From Glaciecola punicea ACAM 611 (lineage in GTDB: Bacteria > Pseudomonadota > Gammaproteobacteria > Enterobacterales > Alteromonadaceae): a stretch of 64,000 nt of DNA. Position 1 is the stretch's first letter, and each line of letters begins with the position of its first letter. The DNA is taken from positions 62,001 to 126,000 of the forward strand of contig NZ_BAET01000004.1 in assembly GCF_000252165.1 (NCBI RefSeq). The letters are read 5' to 3'. The notes under the pieces were generated by a model. The model was not told where the DNA came from. It did not search any database and saw only the letters and a list, made by a program, of their open reading frames with translations. The translations under genes were made by a program, and so were the position numbers. Positions 28,901 to 37,967 of the stretch are shown in pieces.

Positions 28901-30001
28901 GATGTTAAAGACGTTATGATTATTGGTGGCGGCTACGATGAGGATCAAGACGAAAAAAAAGAGCGCTCACAAGACAGCGTTGGCAATAGCGTATTCATTA
29001 TTGACGCTAATGATGGCAGCCTGCTGTGGTCTGCCAGTAACGAGAACGCTGATCTTATCCTTGATGATATGAAATATAGTATTCCCGCTAGAGTGTCAGC
29101 GATTGACCGCAACAACGACGGGCTGGCAGATCATATATACGTTGCAGATATGGGCGGACAATTATTTCGGCTTGACATATATAATGGCAAAAATAAAAAC
29201 GAGCTGGTAAGTGGTGGATTGTTGGCTAGTTTTTCAGGCGATACTGCGCAAGAAAATAGACGTTTTTATTACGGCCCCGATGTGTCTGAAATAACATTGG
29301 GCGAAGAACAATACTATGCGGTGGCGATTGGCTCAGGATTTAGAGCGAATCCTTTAGACACGGTAATTGAAGATGAATTTTATCTGATAAAAGACACCGG
29401 TATGTTTAATACCGAAGACGAAGGTAAGTTCTTATTACCTAGCTCAGCGTTTACACAAGAAAATTTGTATGATGCGACCGATCATCTATTAACCTCAAGT
29501 AATTCACAGGAACGCGAAATCGAAGCAAAAGCCTTATTAGAAAAGAGTGGTTGGAGAATTCGCTTAAACAGCGGCGGTGAAAAGGTATTGGCATCACCAT
29601 TAATTCTCGATTATAAGATATTTTTTACTACTTACTTACCCGCTTCTGCGAGTGATAGTTTGTGTGCTCCGCCTACCGGCAACAGCCGTGCGCATTTAGT
29701 CAATATGCTAAATGGAAATGCAGTAGCAGACATTAATCGAAACAACGAAAAAGAACCATTGGATCGATTTGCACAAATTGCCCAAACTGGTATTGCGCCC
29801 GATACTAAAATTTTGATTGAAAATATTGCGCAGCCCGTTGTTTGTTTGGGAGCACAATGTGTTTCAGCGGTAATAGAAATTGATGAAAATGGCAATGAAG
29901 TCGCTTGTGGCAGCGCTTTTGAATGCCTAGCGCAAAACATATATGGACGTTTTGAGCGCGTGCAAAAAGACACTTGGACAACAGAAATTGAAAAGCCGTA
30001 A
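25901..30001 (+). CDS. pilY1: Type IV pilus tip adhesin/assembly factor PilY1
   Basis: 1366 aa secreted protein. Signal peptide about residues 1-25 (FMVSFSAFG). A von Willebrand A domain starts with VLFIMDTSGSMGS; the MIDAS residues DTSGS are 50-54. After about residue 120 it is interrupted by two similar beta-rich modules (about 121-285 and 300-469) and resumes near 475 (VRDHLISKVNQL), with HIVLLSDGEAAGN later. The C-terminal beta-propeller contains a calcium-loop sequence DRNNDGLAD at 1069-1077, as in the calcium-controlled PilY1 of Pseudomonas. The ATG at 25901 follows ACGAGGTAA; 15 upstream codons are ignored. It is the fourth gene of the operon and likely sits at the pilus tip. Confidence 0.93.
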   Translation: MFTQKLGLSLIACSLSFMVSFSAFGDDLDIYVGSSDSVVTYKPNVLFIMDTSGSMGSRDSVGVTRMKRVQDALRVVLGGATNINAGLMHFQNEGGPILFPVRDIDSSIAPQIILSIIDGQDDARQIGQTVTDGATINAIAQGTETIYSGFRYQNVKIPRSAIITSAFLRFTSARIDNSATAFIIKGEAVGNAVEFSTGLNNISDRPTSDERIIWNEGNQFPSDGETLRTPDLTPIIQEIVNRSDWCGNNNLALIVKTLDPTAGANRQIYTSEHADSSAAELVITFDENTATGCTRYNLVYQVQKQSDNAEERHNGKANTGDELSFHSNSNAYTAVLFNDLKVPAGSTITNAYLEFTAFQNRNGSNARMAIHGAALDNPVNFSTHSDYRLKKTPKTSASVSWTNIQRFEKNGVYQSPSITNIVQEIVDRAGWTANNELMLIMSDFSNDSRGAFTARGKQSDAVSLVIEFEGNATPETVSTVRDHLISKVNQLSTAGTTPIVGTLYEAALYFGGLDVDYKLKRGVSRYNERGRMQRSTRVSHRESYVGENSVLPAGCDENDLSNENCREEYIPAGARYISPIEDLICQTNNHIVLLSDGEAAGNTAIGKIESLLGKRCAGGDTDEKCGVALVKNISDPNDSVINARVVTHTIGFATNANADSFLNKLALQSGGGFYQADDSEKLLAAFETILRQVKDVNTTFVSPGVAVNQLNRLSHHDELYFALFKPGEGTLWPGNIKKYRIKGDKILDKNGLNAVNPASGFFAENSHSFWSTLADGNDVREGGAASKLDLVRNIYFFEDTTERIFKNSNKLNESNVNISVQDLAINTMSDAQLLRTQVLKWARGVDVFDDDNDGSTSDVRLQMGDPIHSQPVIINYSDTDSAVFVSTNHGFLHSIDAQDGSENFAIAPKELLSNLHDFYSDGSSFSHKYGLDGDLVVRNVGEKIYLYLGMRRGGNNYYVFDVTAKMDPKLKFTINGGEGEFENLGQSWSRPILTKIKITDDVKDVMIIGGGYDEDQDEKKERSQDSVGNSVFIIDANDGSLLWSASNENADLILDDMKYSIPARVSAIDRNNDGLADHIYVADMGGQLFRLDIYNGKNKNELVSGGLLASFSGDTAQENRRFYYGPDVSEITLGEEQYYAVAIGSGFRANPLDTVIEDEFYLIKDTGMFNTEDEGKFLLPSSAFTQENLYDATDHLLTSSNSQEREIEAKALLEKSGWRIRLNSGGEKVLASPLILDYKIFFTTYLPASASDSLCAPPTGNSRAHLVNMLNGNAVADINRNNEKEPLDRFAQIAQTGIAPDTKILIENIAQPVVCLGAQCVSAVIEIDENGNEVACGSAFECLAQNIYGRFERVQKDTWTTEIEKP

Positions 30002-30071
30002 GGCGTAAACAAGGCTGAGATAGTCGCTCAACGACTATTTCAATCATCACAACACATTTAAGGAAAAAGTA

Positions 30072-30539
30072 ATGTTAACAGCCAAAACCAGAGGCTTCAC
30101 CTTAATAGAGCTAATGATAGTAATGGCCATAATAGGCATTTTTTCTGCCATTGCTTATCCTAGCTATCAAGGCATGGTTGTTAGCAGTGCACGCGGCGCT
30201 GCACAAGCTGACTTAATGGGTCTTGCCAGCGCCATGGAAAGACATAGTGCGTCTAACTTCAGTTATAAAGGCGCTGCAGTATCGAGCGGCGACACAGGTG
30301 TCCCTGCGATATTTGCGACTTATTCGCCTGCTTCTGAACCCGCTGACAACAAAAAATACACGCTTTCAATTTACAACGTAAGTACTAACGGCCAGTCCTA
30401 TATGCTAAAGGCGACGCCGGTCGTGGGCTCTTTGGTAGCGGGCAACGGTGATCTATTCTTATATAATGATGGACGTAAAGGATGGGACGTAAACGCGGAT
30501 GGAGCACTTGCTTTGAGCGAGTACTGTTGGCGTTGTTAG
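30072..30539 (+). CDS. pilE: Type IV minor pilin PilE
   Basis: 155 aa. Short leader MLTAKTRG, then mature end FTLIELMIVMAIIGIFSAIAYPSYQ with glutamate 5. The globular part has WDVNADGALALSEYCWRC, with two C-terminal cysteines suited to a disulfide loop. In the pilVWXY1E cluster this gene encodes a minor pilin rather than the major one. AAGGAAAAAG precedes the ATG. Last gene of the operon, 70 bp after pilY1. Confidence 0.92.
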   Translation: MLTAKTRGFTLIELMIVMAIIGIFSAIAYPSYQGMVVSSARGAAQADLMGLASAMERHSASNFSYKGAAVSSGDTGVPAIFATYSPASEPADNKKYTLSIYNVSTNGQSYMLKATPVVGSLVAGNGDLFLYNDGRKGWDVNADGALALSEYCWRC

Positions 30540-30843
30540 TATTGACCTAGCGCATTTTTGTTGGTCCTACCATTAATGACTCTTTTATCTCGCATCTGGG
30601 CATTAAAAATTTGCTACGCACAGACTAGCAAGGCCTCCTACAAATATCACTTAAAATTTATACTTTAGTCATAAAAAAACACAAGTGTCTAGCGTTATTT
30701 TCTAATTTTATTGATAATTAAGAAAAAGAACTGTATATATTATTTTGTGTCGCCAAATTATGAGCGCTCACAGTGGCTTTTTTACCCTAAAGTCATTTAT
30801 AAAATAATTAATACATACTATTTACACACTCATAGGAAGAACC
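30540..30843. other. pilE to TonB receptor intergenic region
   Basis: 304 bp, strongly AT-rich in its right half. I see no gene, no clear terminator and no promoter with both hexamers; TATATT near 30735 is a possible -10. AGGAAGAACC just before 30844 is the ribosome binding site of the receptor gene. Confidence 0.4.
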
Positions 30844-33486
30844 ATGCAAAAGAAACTTTCATCTTTATGCACCAGCGTGCGTATCGGCATTGCAGCTTCA
30901 GCTGCCGCAGGTCTAATGCTCTCCATGCCCGTTCTAGCACAGCAGGCTCGAAACATTGACAACGTCGAAAAAATTGCCGTTGTCGGCAGCCGCGCAGCAC
31001 CACGCTCAGTAGCAGACTCACCCGTACCTATCGATATTATTGGCGCAGATGAGTTGTCTAAGTCAGGTAACACTGACATGCTAAGTATTCTTAAGGGCTC
31101 GGTTCCTTCGTTTAATGTTCACGACATGCCCATCAGTGATGGTGCTACCTTAATACGCCCTGCGACTTTACGGGGTTTATCAGCAGACAGCACGCTGGTG
31201 TTACTCAACGGCAAACGTCGCCATCGCTCGTCGGTTATAACCTTCCTTGGCGGCGGCATAAACGACGGCGCTCAAGGCCCCGATATTAGCGTGATTCCAA
31301 GCATCGCACTTAAGCAAGTTGAAGTACTGCGCGACGGCGCCGCTGCACAATACGGCTCGGATGCTATTGCCGGTGTATTGAACTTTGTATTAAAAGATGA
31401 CAACGATGGCGGCTCTCTTTCAGTACGCCAAGGCGAACATTACGAAGGTGATGGCGCTACTACGCAGGTGTCAGGTAACGTTGGTTTGCCGTTTACCGAC
31501 AATGGTTTTGCTAATTTAAGCTTTCAGTATAAAAACTCCGATGCTACCAGCCGAAGTGTGCAGCGAGCTGATGCAACAGAGTTCGCCGCAGCGGGTTTAG
31601 AGCTTGCTAATCCTGCCCAAATTTGGGGTTCACCTGAAATAAATGACGACATCACTATTTTTGGTAACGTTGGTTTAGACCTAGGCAACGATAAAGAATT
31701 TTACATGTTTGGTAACTATTCTGAGCGTGACGTACGCGGTGGTTTCTACTACCGTAGCCCAACCACACGACCAGGTGTATATGGCGGAATTGTCAGAAAT
31801 GTTGATGGCAGCCCCGCTTACCGTCCCGGTAATGACAATCCAACGGGACAAGCAGCATGGGATGCGGCCCCCGCAACTATTTTGGTCGGTTCACTTGACG
31901 GTTTGTCGCAGCAATTAAACTGCCCTGTGGTGGAACTTGGTGCAAACGGTCTACCTAACGAACTGGCCTTGGGTCAATTAACGGCTGCAAATTGTTTTGC
32001 ACACAACCAAAATTTACCAGGCGGGTTTACCCCTAACTTTGGCGGAAACATCACCGATACTTCAATAACCATGGGGACTAAAGGCGAATTTAACGGTGGT
32101 TTTGTTGACGGTTGGTTATTTGATTTAAGCGGCGGTGTAGGTCGAAGTGAATCGCAGTTTTTGATTTTTGACACACTCAACTCTTCATTAGGCCCTGATA
32201 CCCCCCGAGAGTTTGCACCAGGTAAGTACATCCAGCTAGAAAAAACCATTAACTATGATATGGCTAAGTTAGTCGATATTGGCTTAGATGATTTGGCAAA
32301 CATTGCCGGTGGTTTGGAATGGCGAGAAGAAAGCTTTGAGGTTATTTCAGGCGACCAAGCATCCTTTGAGGTCGGTCCTCTGTTTAACCAAGGTTTCAGT
32401 ATTGGCTCAAACGGTTTCCCTGGCTTTAAGCCTTCAGACCAAGGTGTATCAACAAGGCGCAGTTACGCCGTTTACGGCGACGCTGAAATACCTTTTAGTG
32501 AAGCATTGTTAATGGGCTTAGCCGTTCGCTATGAAGACTATGACACCTTTGGTTCAACGGCTAACTTTAAAGTAAGCGGTCAGTTCCACGCTAGCGACGA
32601 CTTATCGTTTCGAGGCTCAGTGAGCACCGGCTTTAGAGCGCCTACCGTTGGTCAAGCTAACGTAAGTAACGTGCAAACTAACCTGAGCAGTGGCGTATTA
32701 GTTGACTCGGCACTGCTGCCGCCGACTAACCCAATCTCGGTTGAGTTAGGCGGTACAGAGCTTACACCAGAAGAGTCAGTAAGCTATACCTTGGGCGCAG
32801 TTTACAGTGCGGGTGATGTTTTCATTACGCTAGACTTTTACAATATTGACGTTGATGATCGTATTTCGCAGTCGAATAAAATCGATTTAACAGAACAAAA
32901 CAAGGCTACCTTAAAAGCCGCCGGTGTTCCCAACTCAGACGGCCTTGCCCAAGTCAGCTTCTTTACCAACGACTTTGACACTACTACCCAAGGCTTAGAC
33001 ATAGTAGCAAACTATTCTACTGAGCTTATGGGCGGCAGTTCGAGATTTAGCGTAGCGTATAATTGGAATGAAACCGAGGTTACCCGTTTCTCTGAGATTA
33101 CCGGTGCTTTCAAAGTAAAACGTTTAGAAGAAGATTTACCCAATCATCGCGCTACCGCCACGTGGTCGCAAAGTATGGATGACTTCTCATTCTTTACACG
33201 CGTGAATTACTTTGGCGAATACCAAGGTGTTCACGTCGACTTTGATGCCACGGCAATCACAGCATCTTCAGCAGTTACGGTAGATTTTGAAGCGAGTTAC
33301 TTCGTGAATGATTCAATTACTTTAACGGCCGGCGCACAAAACATCTTCGACCAAGATGCTGAGCGTATTAATATTCCAGCGGCTCAAGGTATTCCCAATA
33401 ATAACTGGGGTGGTGTGTTTTACGAAACCTCTCCATTTGGTATCAATGGCGGTTATTATTATGTTCAGGCAACGTATAACTTTTAA
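30844..33486 (+). CDS. TonB-dependent outer-membrane receptor
   Basis: 880 aa. Signal peptide about 1-32 (ending SMPVLAQQ). The segment NVEKIAVVGSRAAPRS follows, then a plug domain (about 55-180) with IRPATLRGL, VLLNGKRRHRS, VEVLRDGAAAQYGSDAIAG and GVLNFVLK. The rest is a beta-barrel ending in YVQATYNF with terminal phenylalanine. It imports an unknown substrate across the outer membrane using TonB-ExbB-ExbD energy. The next gene is a TPR-sulfotransferase, a pairing I recall from other marine proteobacteria. Ends before a strong terminator, so the two are probably separate units. Confidence 0.94.
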   Translation: MQKKLSSLCTSVRIGIAASAAAGLMLSMPVLAQQARNIDNVEKIAVVGSRAAPRSVADSPVPIDIIGADELSKSGNTDMLSILKGSVPSFNVHDMPISDGATLIRPATLRGLSADSTLVLLNGKRRHRSSVITFLGGGINDGAQGPDISVIPSIALKQVEVLRDGAAAQYGSDAIAGVLNFVLKDDNDGGSLSVRQGEHYEGDGATTQVSGNVGLPFTDNGFANLSFQYKNSDATSRSVQRADATEFAAAGLELANPAQIWGSPEINDDITIFGNVGLDLGNDKEFYMFGNYSERDVRGGFYYRSPTTRPGVYGGIVRNVDGSPAYRPGNDNPTGQAAWDAAPATILVGSLDGLSQQLNCPVVELGANGLPNELALGQLTAANCFAHNQNLPGGFTPNFGGNITDTSITMGTKGEFNGGFVDGWLFDLSGGVGRSESQFLIFDTLNSSLGPDTPREFAPGKYIQLEKTINYDMAKLVDIGLDDLANIAGGLEWREESFEVISGDQASFEVGPLFNQGFSIGSNGFPGFKPSDQGVSTRRSYAVYGDAEIPFSEALLMGLAVRYEDYDTFGSTANFKVSGQFHASDDLSFRGSVSTGFRAPTVGQANVSNVQTNLSSGVLVDSALLPPTNPISVELGGTELTPEESVSYTLGAVYSAGDVFITLDFYNIDVDDRISQSNKIDLTEQNKATLKAAGVPNSDGLAQVSFFTNDFDTTTQGLDIVANYSTELMGGSSRFSVAYNWNETEVTRFSEITGAFKVKRLEEDLPNHRATATWSQSMDDFSFFTRVNYFGEYQGVHVDFDATAITASSAVTVDFEASYFVNDSITLTAGAQNIFDQDAERINIPAAQGIPNNNWGGVFYETSPFGINGGYYYVQATYNF

Positions 33487-33565
33487 GTGTTAGCGTTTTG
33501 TAAAAAGTTGTATGAAATAAAAGACTAAAAGTGCATCGGCAACATCACCTTTGCACTTCACACAT

Positions 33566-33613
33566 TAAGCCTTGTGGTGCGTTTAGTTTAGAACGCCGCC
33601 GCAGGGCTTTTTT
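33566..33613 (+). terminator. Long intrinsic terminator after TonB receptor
   Basis: A stem of about 17 pairs: AAGCCTTGTGGTGCGTT (33567-33583) with AACGCCGCCGCAGGGCTT (33592-33609), a few G-T pairs and one bulge, followed by T residues. It leaves about 30 bp to the sulfotransferase ATG. Confidence 0.85.
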
Positions 33614-33645
33614 ATGTTATGAGCCAAGGATAAAGCCGCTCTTAT

Positions 33646-35187
33646 ATGAATGAACTAAACTTGCCCAAAGAAGCGCAACACGCGCTTGAAAAAGCGCAGC
33701 ACTGCGTGGAAAAAAAAGACTATGGCCAAGCGCATAAAATATTAAGGTCGCTGCTTCAGGTCTATCCTCATAATGGCCAGATTCACTTGGTCTTAGGTGA
33801 ACTTTATAGCATTGTAGAAGAGTTTGATCGGGCTATTTCTCACCTGTCTCAGGCTTGCCAAAGAATGCCGCAGGATTACAGGCCCATATTTAGCTTAATG
33901 GATACTTTTGAAGCCGTGAATGCGCATGCAGACGTAACTACCTTAAATAATTTTATGTTAGCGCAATTTAGGCAAAGTCCTGAAGTTTTATATAAAGCGG
34001 CCCTACACTGCAGTGAAACCGGCCAATTCACCAAAGCTAAAGAATATTGTAAACGCTGCATTGCGCTTTGTGAGTCGTCTTCAAAAATGGTGCAATTACT
34101 CGCCTATGCTTGGCTTTTAATGCTTAAGCTTGATGCCAGCATGCACTGCAGCAGCAGCGCAGATCAGCTTATAAAGTTATTAGAAAGCCAGCCTAAAAAT
34201 TCACCTCAAGCGATGCTTTTACATTATGGAATTGGTGAAGTGTTTCATCATTTAGGCCAAACAGAAAAAGCTTTTATGCAATGGCAGCAAGCGAACAATA
34301 TTCAGCGCATGCAGGCTAATTTTGATACCCAAGATCTTGCGACCTTTTTTGGTCAAATAAAAAGTGTTCATAGCCCGTTTACCCAACATAACAAACGCCT
34401 TGAACATAATAATAATGCGAATGTAGAAGGGCCAATCCTTATATTTATAATTGGCTTACCCAGAACGGGCTCAACACTTCTTGAAACGCTACTAAGTAAA
34501 CATTCGGCCATAGAAAGTGTGGCAGAGACAACTATCATCAGCGAACAGCTTGCGCGCTATTTTACTCAGCATTTCAAGCAGCCATATCCACTCTTTATGA
34601 GCGCATTATTACAAGACTCTTGCGAAAACGATACGCTGCTTAAAAACGCACGGGCTATTTATAACAGTGCCATTAAAAAACGCCAGTTAACCGCCCCTTA
34701 TATAATCGACAAATTGCCGGCAAATTTTCAGTCAATAGGGCTTATTAAACGCGTTTTCCCTGATGCCAAAATTATTCACTTAAGCCGTAATTTTGACGAC
34801 GTCGCCTTGTCTATTTTCAGACATCATTTTGCCAGCAACGAACCCTATTTTTGTGATTTGTCGCAGTTAAATGTGTATCACGGTTTTTATCAAAGCCTAA
34901 TGGCCTTTTGGCATAAAGCCTTTGGTAGCGAAATATACAGGCTGCATTATGAAGACCTAGTGCAGCAAGCTGAAACGCTAATAAGCCAAGTACTAAGCTA
35001 CTGTGGCCTTGAATTTGAACAAGCTTGTATATATCAGCAAACGGCAGATCCTGCCCATACAGTGCAAGATCTGCATATTAAACCTATAAAAACTCTCAGC
35101 GCGGTTCAGGTTCGTGCACCCATATCAAACTTGTCAGTGGGAAATGCAAAGCCCTATAAAGCAATGATGAACGAGTGCTCAAAATGA
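33646..35187 (+). CDS. Tetratricopeptide-repeat sulfotransferase family protein
   Basis: 513 aa. The N-terminal half (about residues 5-235) is helical TPR-like, e.g. GQIHLVLGELYSIVEEFDRA and LHYGIGEVFHHLGQTEKAF. The C-terminal half is a sulfotransferase: the 5'-phosphosulfate loop FIIGLPRTGSTLLE is at 267-280 and the 3'-phosphate region IIHLSRNFDDVALSIFRHHF is about 373-392. The fold uses PAPS to sulfate an acceptor, unknown here. No signal peptide is seen, so it should be cytosolic. It follows the TonB receptor and its stop overlaps that of fimT by 9 bp, tail to tail. Confidence 0.88.
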   Translation: MNELNLPKEAQHALEKAQHCVEKKDYGQAHKILRSLLQVYPHNGQIHLVLGELYSIVEEFDRAISHLSQACQRMPQDYRPIFSLMDTFEAVNAHADVTTLNNFMLAQFRQSPEVLYKAALHCSETGQFTKAKEYCKRCIALCESSSKMVQLLAYAWLLMLKLDASMHCSSSADQLIKLLESQPKNSPQAMLLHYGIGEVFHHLGQTEKAFMQWQQANNIQRMQANFDTQDLATFFGQIKSVHSPFTQHNKRLEHNNNANVEGPILIFIIGLPRTGSTLLETLLSKHSAIESVAETTIISEQLARYFTQHFKQPYPLFMSALLQDSCENDTLLKNARAIYNSAIKKRQLTAPYIIDKLPANFQSIGLIKRVFPDAKIIHLSRNFDDVALSIFRHHFASNEPYFCDLSQLNVYHGFYQSLMAFWHKAFGSEIYRLHYEDLVQQAETLISQVLSYCGLEFEQACIYQQTADPAHTVQDLHIKPIKTLSAVQVRAPISNLSVGNAKPYKAMMNECSK

Positions 35188-35742
35188 AGTACAGACTAAA
35201 TTTACTCTTTTAACCCGTTCATGAATACCGTCTTTATTGTGATCTATACTGAGTCTAATACGGCCCTGTAAACTCACATATAATGCTCTTGCCAGTGTAT
35301 TATCATTAGACACAGGGCACAGCGTTAAACTGGCAGGCGAAGCGTTTTCACCGCTTTCGTAAAACTGTATCGGTGATTTCGGTCCTTTCATTTTGTGCTG
35401 CGAACGCAGGGCAGCGCGCGCCGCAAGCAGAGGCTCATCAGCATCGCGAAGGTTATTACTATTGCTATCAGCAAATACAATTAACGGCTGCGCCCAGTCT
35501 GTAGAACAGGTAGTGTGATCAAAAGCAGGGCACACTTTGCTTGTTTGATAATGACTTATGGCATAGGTCCTAGCATATCGAATGATCGCGTTGGTGTGAT
35601 TTATATCGGCAGCAATTTTGTGCACATCGATAATTCTTTTAGCGCTTGGCGCAGCAATGCCTAATACTATGTAAAATAAAGCGATGCTAACGAGTAGTTC
35701 AAGCAGTGTGAAACCGCTGTCAAGATCTGTTTTTTTTACCAC
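35179..35742 (-). CDS. fimT: GspH/FimT-family type IV pilus pseudopilin
   Basis: 187 aa. Leader MVKKTDLDSG then FTLLELLVSIALFYIVLGIAAPS, a class III prepilin end with glutamate 5. The later QPLIVFADSNSNNLRDADEPLL block is typical of FimT/GspH. The start is GTG at 35742 with no strong ribosome binding site. FimT-type genes often head pilV-pilW-pilX operons; here it is 4.6 kb beyond pilE and in reverse orientation, separated by the receptor and sulfotransferase genes. Likely a minor pilin helping DNA uptake or pilus priming. Confidence 0.85.
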   Translation of the reverse strand: MVKKTDLDSGFTLLELLVSIALFYIVLGIAAPSAKRIIDVHKIAADINHTNAIIRYARTYAISHYQTSKVCPAFDHTTCSTDWAQPLIVFADSNSNNLRDADEPLLAARAALRSQHKMKGPKSPIQFYESGENASPASLTLCPVSNDNTLARALYVSLQGRIRLSIDHNKDGIHERVKRVNLVCTSF

Positions 35743-36156
35743 AAGCTGTTAATCCCATCTTATATAAAGTGTGAGATAAAAGCTTAACCGTATTTATTTA
35801 ATTAAATACTGGTCTTTGTGATAGTAAACATAGAACAAAATATAAACTAAAAACGTTAGCTACAGCTAAGCTCGTTTCCATCAGTATCTTCAACAGCGCC
35901 AAGCCTTTTGCTTTGACTCGCATGTTGTCAAAGGCGACTTACCGTCACGCATTGTTAACGTTTTAACCACTCTTACACTAAAATTCACTTCACTACTCCT
36001 AATTAATACGCGTAAACTATATAATATGAAGAGCAATGGATGCGTATGCAGCTATACAATAGCATGTTAAAGTTTAGACTTTGTTGTAGTACTGGTCTGC
36101 AAATCCTGACTTACAAATTATCCACCGTATAGCATAAATATTGAACGGAGCCTACA
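35743..36156. other. fimT-nadE intergenic region
   Basis: 414 bp between divergent genes. It is AT-rich. A perfect palindrome TATTTAATTAAATA lies at 35795-35808 on the fimT side. I found no open frame with protein-like content. A TATAAT-like stretch is near 36017-36022 but no confident -35. ACGGAG (36145-36150) is the nadE ribosome binding site. Confidence 0.4.
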
Positions 36157-37011
36157 GTGTTAAAACAGAATATTATTGATGAAATGAGAGTGCTTCCTAG
36201 CATAGACCCTAGTTTTGAGGTGAACCGCAGGGTTAATTTCATTAAACAGCAGCTACTCGATTCTGGTATGAAATCTTTAATACTGGGCATTAGCGGTGGT
36301 ATAGACTCTTGCCTACTAGGCCGTTTAGCGCAATTAGCGGTTAATGCTTTAAATGAAGAAGTAGGCCAAGTAGCTGCGCAATATCGTTTTATTGCAGTAA
36401 GACTGCCTTATTCAAGCCAAGCTGATGAAGCCGACGCCCAAGCCAGTTTAGATTTTATAGCGCCAAGTCTTTCTGTAACGGCGAACGTAAAAGAGGGTGC
36501 CGACGCTATTCATAGTGCAGCGCGTGACGCACTGCAAGCCTCGTCGGCTTTTAACAATAACGATATTACTAGCGCGTTAGACGATTTCGTAAAGGGCAAC
36601 GCTAAAGCGCGCACGCGTATGGCCATACAGTACGATATTGCAGGCTTAAGCAAAGGTTTAGTGCTAGGTACCGATCATTCAGCCGAGAATATTACGGGGT
36701 TTTATACGAAGTACGGCGATGGCGCCTGTGATTTAGCACCGCTGTTTGGCCTAAACAAACGTCAGGTGAGACAAATATCTGCATTTTTAGGCGCACCAGA
36801 GCACGTTATTACAAAAGCGCCAACCGCTGACTTAGAATCTTTGCAGCCGCAGTTAACTGACGAAGCGTCACTTGGGCTTACATATAATCAAATTGATGAC
36901 TTTTTAGAAGGTAAAAGCCAAGACAAGAGCAGTGACGAGCGTTTAATAAACATCTATACTAAAACGCAGCATAAACGAATTCCTATTCCGACTATTTACG
37001 ACAACGAGTAA
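36157..37011 (+). CDS. nadE: Ammonia-dependent NAD synthetase
   Basis: 284 aa. Adenylates nicotinate adenine dinucleotide and amidates it with ammonia to NAD. The P-loop pyrophosphatase motif is [13 protein letters not shown] (about residues 44-56). [35 protein letters not shown] and KAPTADLE are family blocks. No glutaminase domain is present, so free ammonia or an external source is used. Start GTG 36157 has ACGGAG 6 bp upstream. Six bp before glnB, so co-transcribed. Confidence 0.97.
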   Translation: MLKQNIIDEMRVLPSIDPSFEVNRRVNFIKQQLLDSGMKSLILGISGGIDSCLLGRLAQLAVNALNEEVGQVAAQYRFIAVRLPYSSQADEADAQASLDFIAPSLSVTANVKEGADAIHSAARDALQASSAFNNNDITSALDDFVKGNAKARTRMAIQYDIAGLSKGLVLGTDHSAENITGFYTKYGDGACDLAPLFGLNKRQVRQISAFLGAPEHVITKAPTADLESLQPQLTDEASLGLTYNQIDDFLEGKSQDKSSDERLINIYTKTQHKRIPIPTIYDNE

Positions 37012-37359
<348 letters not shown>

Positions 37360-37432
37360 ACTTAATAAATCAATAGCAAGGGGCGCTTAACAACTGCTTG
37401 GCAGATAAAAAGCAGCCCAAGTATTTTAAGCC

Positions 37433-37912
37433 TTAGTGATCGTGTCCACCGGCACCGTGCACGTGTCCATGCTCGAGTTCCTCGGCGCTGGCTTCTCGCA
37501 CATCTTCAATGCTTACATCAAAGGTAAGTGTTAGGCTTGACAATGGATGATTACCGTCTACGGTAACGTGCTCGTCAGTCTTATCGATTATTATGACCGA
37601 CTGCTCACCTTGGTCGGTAGTGGCGCGAAAGCTCATGCCCACTTCAATGTCCATACCTTCAAACATACTAGCAGGTACTGCCTGCACCAATGCGTCTTGA
37701 CGGTGCCCGTAAGCTTGCTCAGGCTCAACAGTTATTTCAAACTTCTCGCTTTTTTGCTTGCCATATAAAGCGTCTTCTAAGCCCGCTATCATAAAGTTGG
37801 AGCCTTGAATAAATGCTAGTGGCTCAGTTGACTGAGATTCATCAATAATGTCTCCGTCCTGAGTTTTAACGGTATAGTGAAGCGTAACTACGTGATTGTC
37901 GGCTATTTGCAT
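37433..37912 (-). CDS. slyD: FKBP-type peptidyl-prolyl isomerase SlyD
   Basis: 159 aa. N-terminal FKBP domain with insert-in-flap (VTLHYTVKTQDGDIIDESQ, GNHPLSSLTLTFDVSI) and a short histidine-rich tail HGHVHGAGGHDH, able to bind Ni2+ and other metals. The tail is much shorter than in E. coli SlyD (about 50 residues there), so nickel storage is probably limited. Next to ygfZ on the minus strand and convergent with glnB. Confidence 0.92.
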   Translation of the reverse strand: MQIADNHVVTLHYTVKTQDGDIIDESQSTEPLAFIQGSNFMIAGLEDALYGKQKSEKFEITVEPEQAYGHRQDALVQAVPASMFEGMDIEVGMSFRATTDQGEQSVIIIDKTDEHVTVDGNHPLSSLTLTFDVSIEDVREASAEELEHGHVHGAGGHDH

Positions 37913-37967
37913 AAATATCCTTTTGGTTAAGTAAGATAAGTTAGTGCTAAGATATATAATATCAATA

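Noticed and set aside
29632-30012. 126-codon minus-strand frame at the end of pilY1
   Set aside because: Antisense to a clear coding region, no supporting signals.
35795-35808. TATTTAATTAAATA palindrome
   Set aside because: Pure A/T palindromes are expected by chance in this AT-rich gap.
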